Under the pieces are notes generated by a model. That model made no database searches. It saw nothing but the letters and a program-made list of their open reading frames with translations, and had not been told where the DNA came from. Source: Phaeodactylibacter sp. (GTDB lineage Bacteria; Bacteroidota; Bacteroidia; Chitinophagales; Saprospiraceae). From it: a stretch of 64,000 nt of DNA. The position numbers were made by a program, and so were the translations under genes. The DNA lies in the NCBI RefSeq assembly GCF_022763345.1, contig NZ_JALEGS010000029.1:60159-124158 (forward strand). The letters are read 5' to 3'. Below, one piece after another: positions 1-8,947 of this stretch (positions within the stretch are counted from its first letter, which is position 1; every line of letters starts with the position of its first letter).

Positions 1-2772
1 TTCATAAGCCCCCATGTCCACGGTACCGTCTTGGATGCGGGTGGTACCCACAAGGTCAGTAGCGGCTACGTCCGTATTGTCACCAGCATTGATGGCAGGC
101 GAGCAGCCATCGAGGGTGTAGTCATCGTTGGTGGCATCGGTGAAGAGTGGGTCCAGGAAGATATTGTTGCCCCCGTTGGTTACACCCGTAGGCAAGCCAC
201 TCTCGAAGAGCGAATGGGCGATGTTGGCTGTGGCCCCGCTCAAATTGAAGAACTGCTGGTCATTGAGCGTCCCTTGCCCACCGGTATTGCCCCAAAAGAT
301 ACAGTTTTCCATGGTCAATCCGGAATCGTCGTTTACGACCCCTCCGCCGGCCGAAGTGACGGAAGTGTTATCAGCAAAGGTGCAGTTGGTTAACGTTGCC
401 TCTGTTACTTCGTAAATGTAAACAGCACCGCCCCCTGGATAGTCTTCATCCCCCTGTGCCGTGTTTTTGGCAAACAAGCTATTGGAGATGGCAAGCAGTT
501 CATTGTCTCCACCAGCACCGGAGATGGCCCCTCCGTATAGTGCGTTGTTATCCAAAAAACTACAGCGTTCTATTTCAAGGCCATATTCGTAAATACTTTC
601 ATATCCAATGGCCCCACCATCCTCCCCTGTATTGTTGATGAACTGGCAATCGGTAAAGCTGGTAACAGCTGCATAGGAAGGAGAGTCTAGATAGACCGCA
701 CCTCCATCTCCTGCACTGTTGTCCGTGAATATACAGTTGGAAACAACCGTGCGAGCTTTGTAAGACGGGTAATACAAATACATAGCACCGCCGATGCCAT
801 CTTCTGCTGTATTTCCGGTAAAGGTGCAATTTTCGATGGTCAGGTCACTGCTATCCTCGTCCAATACCAACCCGCCACCGTCGTCGGCCGTGTTATTTAC
901 AAACGTGCAGTTTTTTACGGTGCCCCTACCGTATGCGAGGTAGTAGCCGCCGCCTTCATCATAGGCGGAGTTGCCGTCAAACACACAACTGTCAACCGTC
1001 AAGGAGGCATCATCTGTGTACAATCCGCCGCCTTCATAGGCGCTGTTATTTACGAATGTGCTGTTTTTTAAGTCGACGTTACCGTCTTCAAGGTAACAAC
1101 CGCCGCCGTAAGCATCATCATCGTTGTTGTTTTCAAAATGGCAATTGTCAATCATCACTGCGGCATCATAGGTGTAAAGCCCTATACCATATCCACCGTC
1201 AGAACGATTGTCTTCAAATTGGCAGTTCTCAAAACGGGCGCTGCCTCTGTCAACATAGGCACCACCGCCGTGGTAGCCCAAGTTGTTGACGAACTTGTTG
1301 TTAGTAAACAGGGCGTTGCTGTTTTTAGCTACCAGGCCGCCGGCATCATAGCTGTAAATCTCTTCACTTTCAATGGTTATAGAGGCAGAGCCCTCATCCG
1401 GTGAGTAACCACCGGTAACGGTGCAGCCTTCCAGGAGGGTCTGGTCGTTGTTGTTGATGCTGAGAACTACATGGTGAGTGTTGCCGTCGTTCAAAGTGTT
1501 GTCGTTGTCAATATCGCCCGATAAAATGGTTTCATTACCCGGCGTGCGCTCGATAAGGGCCGTTTCAGTACCGGCAAAACCGCCGTATACTTTTACACCG
1601 CTGCTGAGGACAAAGGCGTAATCTCTCGGGGAACTGCAACCGGTACATCCCGTCGGATAGTCGGCGGGCTTATAAGTACCGGCAGCCATCCAGATTTCGG
1701 TCACGCCACAGGTATTGTCAATGGCGGCCTGCAGGTCGCTCGTCGCATTGGCCCAGGAGGAGCCGTTACCCGTGCCGGTGGTGGTCACATAGATGCGATT
1801 GGTAACGCCTTCACAGGGAGGGATGACCGTCATCGTAATCCCCGCACTCGTCGCCGTAGTCGGGTCGGCGCAAGGGTCATTGCTCGTCATTTCACAAGTG
1901 ACCACATCGCCATCGGCCAAAGTCGTGCTGGTGTAGGTGGCCTGGTCCGTGCCGACGTTTGTGCCGTTCACTTTCCATTGGTAGGCAGGCGAAGTGCCGC
2001 CGTTCGTCGGGGTGGCGGTGAAGGTGACGGAGGTGCCGGTGGTGATACTGTTGCCGGGGTCGGCGGCGATGGTTACAGTAGGATTAGTAGGGATAAGAAT
2101 GATGTTGAAATCGGTAATTGGTTGACCATCACATGCATTTCCCGGGAAAGGCAACCAACCCGTAGTTGGAGGATAGGGCAAGGTTGGTGTACTGTTAATG
2201 AAAAGGTAGGAACCATAATCCCATAGGACCCATGAAGTGCCATCAAAGAAAATTTCGTAGCTGCTATTGTTAGACTTACCCCAATATCCACCACCTAAAT
2301 AATCACCTCCATATAGGTATTCGCCATCAAAAGCTGTACAGCTTGTCGTAACTTGAATTTTAGAACATGATGGCGGGAATGTTGGAGCCTCTATCATCGT
2401 AAATGCATTGCTCGTTGTTGTTGCCGGGTCGGCGCAAGGGTCGTTGCTCGTCATTTCACAAGTCACCACATCATCATCGGCCAAAGTCGTGCTGGTGCAG
2501 GTGGCCACATGGTCGTCCACGACATCGAAATGGAGGGCGCCTCCCGAAACGCCTGTTGTAGATTCGTCATTCAAACACAGATTGTCGGTGGCTGTAGAAA
2601 AATCAGGGATAGAGGACTTCGCATACACCGATAAGGTCAGAAAGAGACTAAAAAGTAGGAGTAATTGCGTGAGCCCTCCCCGACTCCGGGTAGAAGGAGC
2701 GTTTGTTGGGCTACTTTCCTTTCGTAAAGCGGGCCATAGAGTATAGGGGTTAGGTAGAAGTCTTTTTTTCAT
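1..2772 (-). CDS. large secreted beta-helix (choice-of-anchor Q type) protein, 5' part
   Basis: A minus-strand frame starting at the ATG at 2772 stays open for 924 codons to the window edge; I checked every codon for stops. The N-terminus (MKKRLLPNPYTLWP) is followed by a hydrophobic stretch at about residues 38-52 (LLLLFSLFLTLSVYA), a long-n-region signal peptide. Around residues 89-120 and 235-300 are two Ig/PKD-like segments sharing VTCEMTSNDPCADP. From about residue 325 a run of motifs such as NCTFTGNTAEDGIGGAMY repeats every 20-25 residues, as in right-handed parallel beta-helices. Such proteins in Bacteroidota are usually exported by T9SS with a C-terminal sorting domain, which would lie outside the window. 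Secretion and fold are well supported; the ligand or substrate is unknown. Confidence 0.88.
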   Translation of the reverse strand, partial: MKKRLLPNPYTLWPALRKESSPTNAPSTRSRGGLTQLLLLFSLFLTLSVYAKSSIPDFSTATDNLCLNDESTTGVSGGALHFDVVDDHVATCTSTTLADDDVVTCEMTSNDPCADPATTTSNAFTMIEAPTFPPSCSKIQVTTSCTAFDGEYLYGGDYLGGGYWGKSNNSSYEIFFDGTSWVLWDYGSYLFINSTPTLPYPPTTGWLPFPGNACDGQPITDFNIILIPTNPTVTIAADPGNSITTGTSVTFTATPTNGGTSPAYQWKVNGTNVGTDQATYTSTTLADGDVVTCEMTSNDPCADPTTATSAGITMTVIPPCEGVTNRIYVTTTGTGNGSSWANATSDLQAAIDNTCGVTEIWMAAGTYKPADYPTGCTGCSSPRDYAFVLSSGVKVYGGFAGTETALIERTPGNETILSGDIDNDNTLNDGNTHHVVLSINNNDQTLLEGCTVTGGYSPDEGSASITIESEEIYSYDAGGLVAKNSNALFTNNKFVNNLGYHGGGAYVDRGSARFENCQFEDNRSDGGYGIGLYTYDAAVMIDNCHFENNNDDDAYGGGCYLEDGNVDLKNSTFVNNSAYEGGGLYTDDASLTVDSCVFDGNSAYDEGGGYYLAYGRGTVKNCTFVNNTADDGGGLVLDEDSSDLTIENCTFTGNTAEDGIGGAMYLYYPSYKARTVVSNCIFTDNSAGDGGAVYLDSPSYAAVTSFTDCQFINNTGEDGGAIGYESIYEYGLEIERCSFLDNNALYGGAISGAGGDNELLAISNSLFAKNTAQGDEDYPGGGAVYIYEVTEATLTNCTFADNTSVTSAGGGVVNDDSGLTMENCIFWGNTGGQGTLNDQQFFNLSGATANIAHSLFESGLPTGVTNGGNNIFLDPLFTDATNDDYTLDGCSPAINAGDNTDVAATDLVGTTRIQDGTVDMGAYE
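2425..2507. repeat. direct repeat, partner at 1861-1943
   Basis: About 83 bases here match 1861-1943 with only a handful of substitutions. Both copies encode the end of an Ig-like module (TSTTLADGDVVTCEMTSNDP). The copy at 1861 has the full upstream half of the module (about FTATPTNGG to YQWKVNG), while this copy keeps only a degenerate upstream part. This looks like a recent partial duplication or gene conversion inside the gene. Confidence 0.75.
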
Positions 2773-3550
2773 AGTGTAGATTAGATTTGTTATTACATTT
2801 TGCAATTCAAAACAAGCTGTAGTCTTTTCTTTAGGCTGCGAAAACTTCAAACTGGTCCTGCTATATTGAAAGCAGTAAAAAGACCGGGGTAGCAGCGATA
2901 AAGAGCGTAAGCCTCTTAGGAATCAAGACAAGTAAAGGGTTCCGTCTTTTAGGTCGTGCGTATTCACTTCAGGGCAAAGTTCACCTTTAGTACATGTGTT
3001 TCTTACAAAGCGAACCGGACAAAAACAGGACAAAATGACTTTTGTCTTATTTGTCAAAAGTAGTTTTCAGCGGGAAGCCATCACCTGAGGCTTAAATTGG
3101 AGACCTTTTCTGCTATATTTGACAAATAGTGGTAAATGAAGGAATAAAGACAGAAGCGTTGACAAAAGAACAGGCGAAGGCACTCGGACAGCACCCGGAC
3201 AGTAATGGTAAATGAGGAGGGAGCCCTGCATTGCCCGGTCCAGAGGTAAGGATGGCTGTGCTTTTGGGCAGGGCAAAAATTACAGCGACCCATGGCCTTA
3301 CTTATCGTACATGTGGCTATCCCGGCTTTTTTTGGCGCTTAGAATGGCTGGCTTCTATTTTGCCATTATGAAGACTTACGACTATCAGTAGGTTTATTGC
3401 GCGTGATTATCTTGGAAAATAGCAGCCGGATTGATAATCGCTAATACAAAATTGCTAAAAACTGTGCCCTGGAATCGGGTCAGGAGAAAACCAAAAACAA
3501 TTTTTCTGCCATACTAATGGCTTCGGATAAAGTTTACTAAAAGCAAACAC
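2773..3550. other. intergenic, no gene supported
   Basis: This 778-base divergent spacer separates the beta-helix gene from the S9 peptidase gene. It is AT-rich, and the short open frames on both strands (for example 3067-3276 minus) have no recognisable protein features. It should carry both promoters, but I see no match good enough to call. Confidence 0.5.
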
Positions 3551-5710
3551 ATGCAACAGATCTCTTTTTGGAAAATAGGGTTAGTAGCCGGCTTATTGAT
3601 GGCGATGCCCGCAGCAGGCACAGCACAGGAAGGTGAGCTCACGCTTGATGACCTGTTCGCAACGCCAAAACTGACGGGAACAACTCCGTCCAGGCCTGCC
3701 TGGGCACCGAACAGCGAGCACTTCGCCTTTTCCTGGAGTGAACCTGGAAATCCCGGGCGTGGCCTCTGGGTATCCACAAGCGATGGGAAGGAAGTGCGCC
3801 TCCGTTCCGATACGGCCTCCGCGTCCGTGCGCGATGTGGCCTGGGCCGACGGGAACACCATCGTTAGCCTGCGAGGTGGCCACCTATGGCGGACATCGCT
3901 GCGCCAGGGTGAGGATCTCCAGTTGATGCCCGTCGAGGCAGGTGCACACAACCTGTCGATATCGCCAAACGGCAAACAGGCGGCGTATATCAGCAACGGT
4001 GACCTGTGGCTTGCGGACTTCGCTTCCAAACAGAATCGAAAGCTCACAGAGATCGGCATTGCCAGTCTCTCGAGCTTACCGAAGGGGCGCTACAGCCGGC
4101 CGGAACGTGAAATCGGCCCGGGCATCTGGAGCGGACCAACGTACAAGTGGTCCCCGGATGGCAAGACCATCGCGATTCATGTCGTTGACAGGCGCGAGAT
4201 GCGAAAGGTGCCCTTCCCGGATTACCTCGCTGCCGAAACCAATTCCAATGAGGTCCGCCGGGGTTACCCGGGCGATCCAAACGAGATTCGAAGGGTGGGC
4301 CTTCTCGATGTGGAAAGCGGTAATATTACGTACCTTAATTTGCCAGACCCGCAGGCCAATCAGGTCATCGACTTCAGCTGGTCACCGGACGGTGCGCTGC
4401 TGGTTGATACCGCATCCGACACGGCGGTTGAACGTAAGCTGTTTGTCGTTGCACCCGGAGAAAGCCAGCTGCGCGAGATTTGGCGGGGCGTTCGGGAGAG
4501 CCGTATGTACACCTCGTTTGGATCTACCTGGCATTCGGATGGAAAGCAGGTCGTTTTCTTAAGCGATCTGGGCGATCGCTACGGCCTTTATACGATCGAT
4601 GCCTCATCGTCTGGAGACCGTCCGCAGCTCCTGACTGATCCGTCCTACGATGTGCTGTCCGCTCCAGGTATTGCTGGTGATGCCCTGTTTTATACAGGCA
4701 ACGGCGTTAATCCGTACGAACAACACGTGTATCGCCTGAATCTGTCCGGTGGCGATCCCGAGCAAGTGACACGTCTTCCGGGCCGCAACGATGGCTACCC
4801 CTCACCGGATGGGCGGTACCTGGTGTTCATGCACAGCAATGACACCTCACCGCCCGAGCTTTACGTGGTGAGCAGCGAAGGGGGGGAGGCTACGCGAATA
4901 ACCCACTCGCCCTTGCCCACCTTCACGGAGCGGACCTGGACGGCGGCGGAATACGTCAGCTTCCCCAGTCTAGTAGATGACTACACACTCCACGCCCGGA
5001 TTCTGAAACCTGCCAACATGCAGCCCGGTAAGCAATATCCGGTGCTGTTTGGGCCCGTGTATTCGAATACAGCGAGGAACCGCTGGGCCGGTAACTACAG
5101 CCTCGTACAGCAGCTGTTGGTCAGGAAGGGCTATGTCATCGTGCAGGTGGATTCACGCGGCAGCAACGGTTATGGCCGGGCATTCCGTGAAGCATTCCTC
5201 CTGGGTTTTGCCGGCCAGGACATTGAGGATTACGCAAGTGCCGTTGCCTACATGGAATCACTGGATTATGTCGATCCCGACCGCATCGGCATCTGGGGCA
5301 GCAGTTACGGTGGCACCCTCTCCGTTTATTCGCTGTTGATGAAGCCAGGCTTATTCCAGGTGGGCGTTGCGGCAGCGGCGGCGGTTGACCCGGCGTTCTT
5401 CGGCACGGACGACGTCGCGATTGTTCGTACCCCACAGACCCACCCGGAGATTTTCGAAAGAAAAGCAGTCAACTATGCAGCAAATCTGGAGGATAGACTC
5501 CTGTTCATCCACGGCATGCAGGACCATGTGGTCCCCTTCAAGACCACAGCCGCGTTAGCGGAAGAGCTGATTAAACAGGGCAAGGACTTCGACTTTGCGT
5601 TTGCACCGGGTGCGACGCATGGATGGAGCCGTGAACGGAACTACGATCGCTACCTGTTCGGCAAGATCATCGAATACTTTGACCGGCACCTGGCTGTCCC
5701 GTCTGAGTAG
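3551..5710 (+). CDS. S9 family peptidase, dipeptidyl peptidase IV-like
   Basis: This 719-residue serine exopeptidase should remove dipeptides from the N-terminus of periplasmic or exported peptides. Residues 1-26 form a signal peptide (hydrophobic LVAGLLMAMPAAG, then TAQ). Residues 40-450 resemble the DPP4 beta-propeller with WSPDG-type blades (YKWSPDGK, FSWSPDGA). The C-terminal alpha/beta hydrolase domain has the triad Ser585 (GSSYGG), Asp658 (HGMQDHVV) and His690 (GATHGW). The substrate-binding double Glu of DPP4 appears as PEREIG, so exact specificity is uncertain. Base composition and codon use (many CGC, GCG, GGC) look richer in GC than the neighbours, and the gene sits between two gene-poor stretches, which suggests transfer. 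Length fits the family. Confidence 0.93.
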   Translation: MQQISFWKIGLVAGLLMAMPAAGTAQEGELTLDDLFATPKLTGTTPSRPAWAPNSEHFAFSWSEPGNPGRGLWVSTSDGKEVRLRSDTASASVRDVAWADGNTIVSLRGGHLWRTSLRQGEDLQLMPVEAGAHNLSISPNGKQAAYISNGDLWLADFASKQNRKLTEIGIASLSSLPKGRYSRPEREIGPGIWSGPTYKWSPDGKTIAIHVVDRREMRKVPFPDYLAAETNSNEVRRGYPGDPNEIRRVGLLDVESGNITYLNLPDPQANQVIDFSWSPDGALLVDTASDTAVERKLFVVAPGESQLREIWRGVRESRMYTSFGSTWHSDGKQVVFLSDLGDRYGLYTIDASSSGDRPQLLTDPSYDVLSAPGIAGDALFYTGNGVNPYEQHVYRLNLSGGDPEQVTRLPGRNDGYPSPDGRYLVFMHSNDTSPPELYVVSSEGGEATRITHSPLPTFTERTWTAAEYVSFPSLVDDYTLHARILKPANMQPGKQYPVLFGPVYSNTARNRWAGNYSLVQQLLVRKGYVIVQVDSRGSNGYGRAFREAFLLGFAGQDIEDYASAVAYMESLDYVDPDRIGIWGSSYGGTLSVYSLLMKPGLFQVGVAAAAAVDPAFFGTDDVAIVRTPQTHPEIFERKAVNYAANLEDRLLFIHGMQDHVVPFKTTAALAEELIKQGKDFDFAFAPGATHGWSRERNYDRYLFGKIIEYFDRHLAVPSE

Positions 5711-6758
5711 AGGTTTGGAGGCGTTTTATTGCAGGGGGGTGACGAACGGTAACAGCCCCTTGATTGCTCAGGCTTGATTGCACCCTTTACCACGGCATAG
5801 GCATCCGGGAAAAAGCCCGCAGAGGGCGCAGCTTTATCCCGCCCGGTATGCTACGGCGCTGGAAAACAGAAGCTATGGGCGAATTTGCCAGCCCTATTTT
5901 CCCGGGCCGGTGGGGAGTGCCAGCTGGGGCATTTGGGGTGGAGATGGCGGGGGGCGGTGTGAAGGTTTGATTATTGCATAAATGCATGTATCGCTTCGAC
6001 CAACTGGTACACCTTCGTAACCATGGACGGGGGGGATTCCTAATTTTGATCTGGATCCGCTTCTTTAGCGCGTTTGATGGCATCTGATTCTTCCTTCAAC
6101 TGGAAGCCACAATCATGGTCCGTAGCCCCATCATGGCGCGTAATGATACTATTTACAATAGCGCCTTTAAAGGTCTGCATAGGTAGCGGAAGTTCGGGGC
6201 TAGCGTAGTAGCTGACTGTAGGGAAGCGCCAGTATAGCCTTTATGAGGCACGGAGCTTAACCTGGAAGGCGCCCGGCCATTTAAAGCGCCGTCCTGATGC
6301 GGTATGGGCGTAGTTGCATCCCTTTGCACAATACACATTCCGCACCTACGGCGCGGGGGAAGCTTCGGCTTTTCTTTCATACTCACCATGACCCCTAACG
6401 GGGCTTATACCGATTGACTGCTCCTTACATTGAGCACGATGACCGCCACAGCTCTTCCTCAAAGGATGGCAATATCAATGCCTGTCGGTACTTCACGGCG
6501 CTGATGTGGTGGATGTAGCGTTTGGAAAAAGTATTGGGAATAGTACTTTGGATTTTGGGTTAAATTGTAATAATGCCGTACTTACAGGACTGGTTACTGC
6601 TCTTCTTTCTTGTCAACAACCTGATGATTATTGGAATGTGCTACCGTCTCTTTGAGACTTGGCTGTTACGGTTTGGAGATTGAGTTCCGTAGGAACGGTA
6701 CCGCCTTCGCACGTTCGTAAGCGCATAAGAGATGTCCTCACCGCACCAGAGACCAGCG
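5711..6758. other. gene-poor spacer with palindromic fragments
   Basis: No coding frame over this 1048-base stretch has recognisable protein character. Short GC-rich palindromic pieces occur, such as CCCC-TAAC-GGGG at 6392-6403 and the nearby CGCACCTACGGCGCGGGG at 6341-6358. On the minus strand around 6470-6520 a frame reads YIHHISAVKYRQALI, possibly the tail of a decayed gene. The stretch could be a graveyard of mobile or transferred DNA next to the atypical S9 gene. I cannot name any element. Confidence 0.45.
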
Positions 6759-7898
6759 CTACAGCCCCCCTAATTGTTGAACCGGCAGTACCCTTATCTG
6801 CTCAGACAGCGCATATTCCCGGTTTCCAGGGTAAATGACGTAGAGCTGCGACAGGTTCAAATCTTCTATAGCCTGGTGCATAGACCTTGTACGCTTGGGG
6901 GCATCCATGTATTTGAATTCGGCACCGTAGGAGCGCCCGTTGGAATGCCAGTATAAATCCAGTTCGACGCCAGCGTGGGTACCGTAGAAAAATACCTCAT
7001 TGTCCCGTTTGCCCAGCTGAGCAATGGTTTCCTCTACCGCAAAGCCCTCCCAGGAACCCCCCAGCTTAGGATTTGTAAGCAAGTCCTTTTCCTGATGGAT
7101 ATTTTGCAAGGTATGAAAGAGGCCCGCATCCCGGATGTATAGCTTTGGGCTCTTAACCAGGCGCTTTCCTACATTGGTATGCCACGGCAAAAGTATCCGG
7201 ATCATAAAGGTGTCTTCCAAAATGGAAATATACTTTTTTACCGTATGGTCCGATATGCCAAAAGAGCGCCCCAGCTCACTGTAGTTTAGCGTTTGACCAT
7301 GATAATGGCTTAGCATTACCCAAAAGCGGTACATAGTAGAGGAAGGTATAGAGCTCCCCAGAGCGGCCAAATCCCGCTCCAGAAAAGTAGCAATGAAGTT
7401 TTCCCGCCATAGCCGGCTTTCCTCCTGCCCTTCTGCCAGATAAGACCGGGGGAAACCGCCGCGCAACCACAGCTTTCGGTAATGTGCAGCGCCCACCTCC
7501 GGCAAGTTGAACCCAGACAGATAATAATAACCGATACGTCCGGCCAGCGATTCGCCACTTTGTTGCTTCAGACTGGAGGAAGCACTACCGAGGATAAGAT
7601 ATTTCTGGTTGTTCTGCTGATCGACCAAATAGCGCAGTAATGAAAACAGCTCCGGCTTTCGCTGTATCTCATCAATCATGATCAGGCCTTCCAGGTTTTC
7701 CAATGCCAGCTGAGGTTGCTCCAGCATAGTGAGGTCTCGTGGGTTCTCCAAATCAAAGTAATGGTCAGGCTGGAAGGTCTTGGCAAGGGTCGTTTTTCCC
7801 GCCTGACGGGGCCCCAGCAGGGCAGTCACGGGGAACACGCGCATCAGTTGTGCTACCGCTGCCTGATCTTGTTTCCTATCGAGAAGCGTTTTACTCAT
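6759..7898 (-). CDS. AAA family ATPase with DUF4143 domain
   Basis: This 379-residue protein starts MSKTLLDRKQDQ and has a Walker A motif near residues 29-37 (GPRQAGKTT), a Walker B near residues 72-78 (LIMIDEIQ), and a C-terminal DUF4143 half (RDAGLFHTLQNI, then VEETIAQL and ELDLYW). This is the AAA_14/DUF4143 family, abundant in Bacteroidota and often found near mobile DNA; no precise role is established. The ATG lies in an isolated position with no co-directional neighbour, so it is probably monocistronic. Length matches the family's usual 370-400 residues and all key motifs are present. Confidence 0.92.
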   Translation of the reverse strand: MSKTLLDRKQDQAAVAQLMRVFPVTALLGPRQAGKTTLAKTFQPDHYFDLENPRDLTMLEQPQLALENLEGLIMIDEIQRKPELFSLLRYLVDQQNNQKYLILGSASSSLKQQSGESLAGRIGYYYLSGFNLPEVGAAHYRKLWLRGGFPRSYLAEGQEESRLWRENFIATFLERDLAALGSSIPSSTMYRFWVMLSHYHGQTLNYSELGRSFGISDHTVKKYISILEDTFMIRILLPWHTNVGKRLVKSPKLYIRDAGLFHTLQNIHQEKDLLTNPKLGGSWEGFAVEETIAQLGKRDNEVFFYGTHAGVELDLYWHSNGRSYGAEFKYMDAPKRTRSMHQAIEDLNLSQLYVIYPGNREYALSEQIRVLPVQQLGGL

Positions 7899-8100
7899 AC
7901 CCGAAAATATACATTATCCTTGAAATTTCGAAGTAGATATTCGAATTTTCAAGGGAAAATGCACCAAAACTTGAATATGATTAGAGCACGTTTGGAACAG
8001 GTCACGGAATACGTAAGAGTGGGTGGCGGCTGCCGGAATTACATGTTCGACGGAGGAGTCCCGGTTCAACCGGGATAAAGTCTTGCGAATTTCTAGCGTT

Positions 8101-8133
8101 CCTGCCTGCCAGCGAGATTGGCGAGCAGGCAGG
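8101..8133. repeat. inverted repeat (hairpin)
   Basis: The arms CCTGCCTGC (8101-8109) and GCAGGCAGG (8125-8133) are perfectly complementary around a 15-base loop. No T-run follows on either strand, so this is not an obvious terminator; it resembles repetitive intergenic palindromes. Confidence 0.6.
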
Positions 8134-8307
8134 CTTGTTCACTTTTCGGTTCCGGTAAACCAGGAAAAAAGTGAAAGACCATCGGCTTAAGGCGAAGAAC
8201 AGACTAAATCGCCATGCCTGATAGGGCGCTCAGACACCGCATCTGCGTAGATGTTTGCGCAATGTTTACGCAAGCGGCGCTGAAGCCTTTATTTTATGGG
8301 CACTCTG

Positions 8308-8324
8308 GTGGCCCCGCCAGGACT
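8308..8324. repeat. duplicate of tRNA-Arg 3' end
   Basis: The 17 bases GTGGCCCCGCCAGGACT are identical to 8402-8418, which form the 3' acceptor strand and part of the T arm of the tRNA gene. The rest of a tRNA is absent. Duplicated tRNA 3' ends are classic attachment-site remnants left by tyrosine-recombinase elements, but no integrase is visible here. Confidence 0.6.
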
Positions 8325-8402
8325 TCCCGGTAAAGCTGCGTGACGGCCTTGTGGGCCTACTACGCTAGACCGGGACAGGCTTCTCGTCCTGTCGTGGCAA
8401 AG

Positions 8403-8474
8403 TGGCCCCGCCAGGACTCGAACCTGGATCAAGTGTTTAGGAAACACCTATTCTATCCCTTGAACTACGGGGCC
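8403..8474 (-). tRNA. tRNA-Arg (anticodon CCT)
   Basis: Read on the minus strand the 72 bases fold into a standard cloverleaf. The acceptor stem is GGCCCCG / CGGGGCC with discriminator A, the D stem GTTC / GAAT, the anticodon stem GGTGT / ACACT with loop TTCCTAA (anticodon CCT, reading AGG), and the T stem CCAGG / CCTGG around TTCGAGT. CCA is not encoded. Confidence 0.95.
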
Positions 8475-8578
8475 TGTAAGGATGGATATTGAACGCCCCA
8501 AAGATAAAAAAAATCTCAAGCCACAAAATGTCGTTGTGCTTTCCTGCCAAAGGCTTAACTTGAGGGAAAAAGAACGCC

Positions 8579-8947
8579 ATGAATATCGAAGCTTTCCGGG
8601 CCTATTGCCTCCATAAGCCTGGAGTGGAGGAGACCCTGCCTTTTGGGCCGGATACCCTGGTCTTTAAGGTGATGGGCAAAATGTTTGCAGCTACCGGGCT
8701 GGACGAGGAGGCTTTTCGGGTCAACCTCAAATGTGACCCGGAGTGGGCACAGCAGTTGCGGGAGGAGCATCATCAGATCATCCCGGGATGGCATATGAAT
8801 AAAAAGCATTGGAATACGGTGTACTTCGAAGATGGGCTGGAGGAGGCTTTGTTGCTCAAACTGATTGATCACTCCTATGACCTGGTGGTTTCTAAGCTGC
8901 CTAAGAAAGACCGGGCGTTTATCGAGGAGGCACAGGAGCGACGCTAA
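8579..8947 (+). CDS. MmcQ/YjbR family DNA-binding protein
   Basis: This 122-residue protein begins MNIEAFRAYCLHKPGVEE and continues with FGPDTLVFKVMGKMFA, NLKCDPE, GWHMNKKHWNTV and a C-terminal YDLVVSKLPKK. This order and length are typical of the MmcQ/YjbR family, a small double-wing fold predicted to bind DNA and common across bacteria; its cellular role is unclear. A GAGGGAAAAAGAACGCC leader precedes the ATG. The last 29 bases overlap the tail of the convergent TraB/GumN gene. Confidence 0.93.
   Translation: MNIEAFRAYCLHKPGVEETLPFGPDTLVFKVMGKMFAATGLDEEAFRVNLKCDPEWAQQLREEHHQIIPGWHMNKKHWNTVYFEDGLEEALLLKLIDHSYDLVVSKLPKKDRAFIEEAQERR

Larger units (their letters stand above)
7899..8402. other. 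intergenic with palindromes and a tRNA-end duplicate
   Basis: I see no gene in these 504 bases. The stretch contains a hairpin at 8101-8133, a second at about 8373-8390 (GACAGG / CCTGTC arms), and a 17-base copy of the 3' end of the adjacent tRNA. The pattern suggests debris of an integration or excision event at the tRNA gene. Confidence 0.45.

Noticed and set aside
31..1404. Plus-strand open frames (for example 31-393 and 1138-1404) as genes
   Set aside because: They lie opposite the fully open 924-codon beta-helix frame and their translations are low-complexity (Cys/Arg/His-rich) shadows of its repeats.
2073..2294. Short minus-strand frame as a separate gene
   Set aside because: It overlaps the beta-helix gene in another frame and has no recognisable protein features.
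5787..6083. Minus-strand 98-codon frame in the gene-poor stretch
   Set aside because: It is rich in Pro and Arg with no start context or family likeness; more likely chance.
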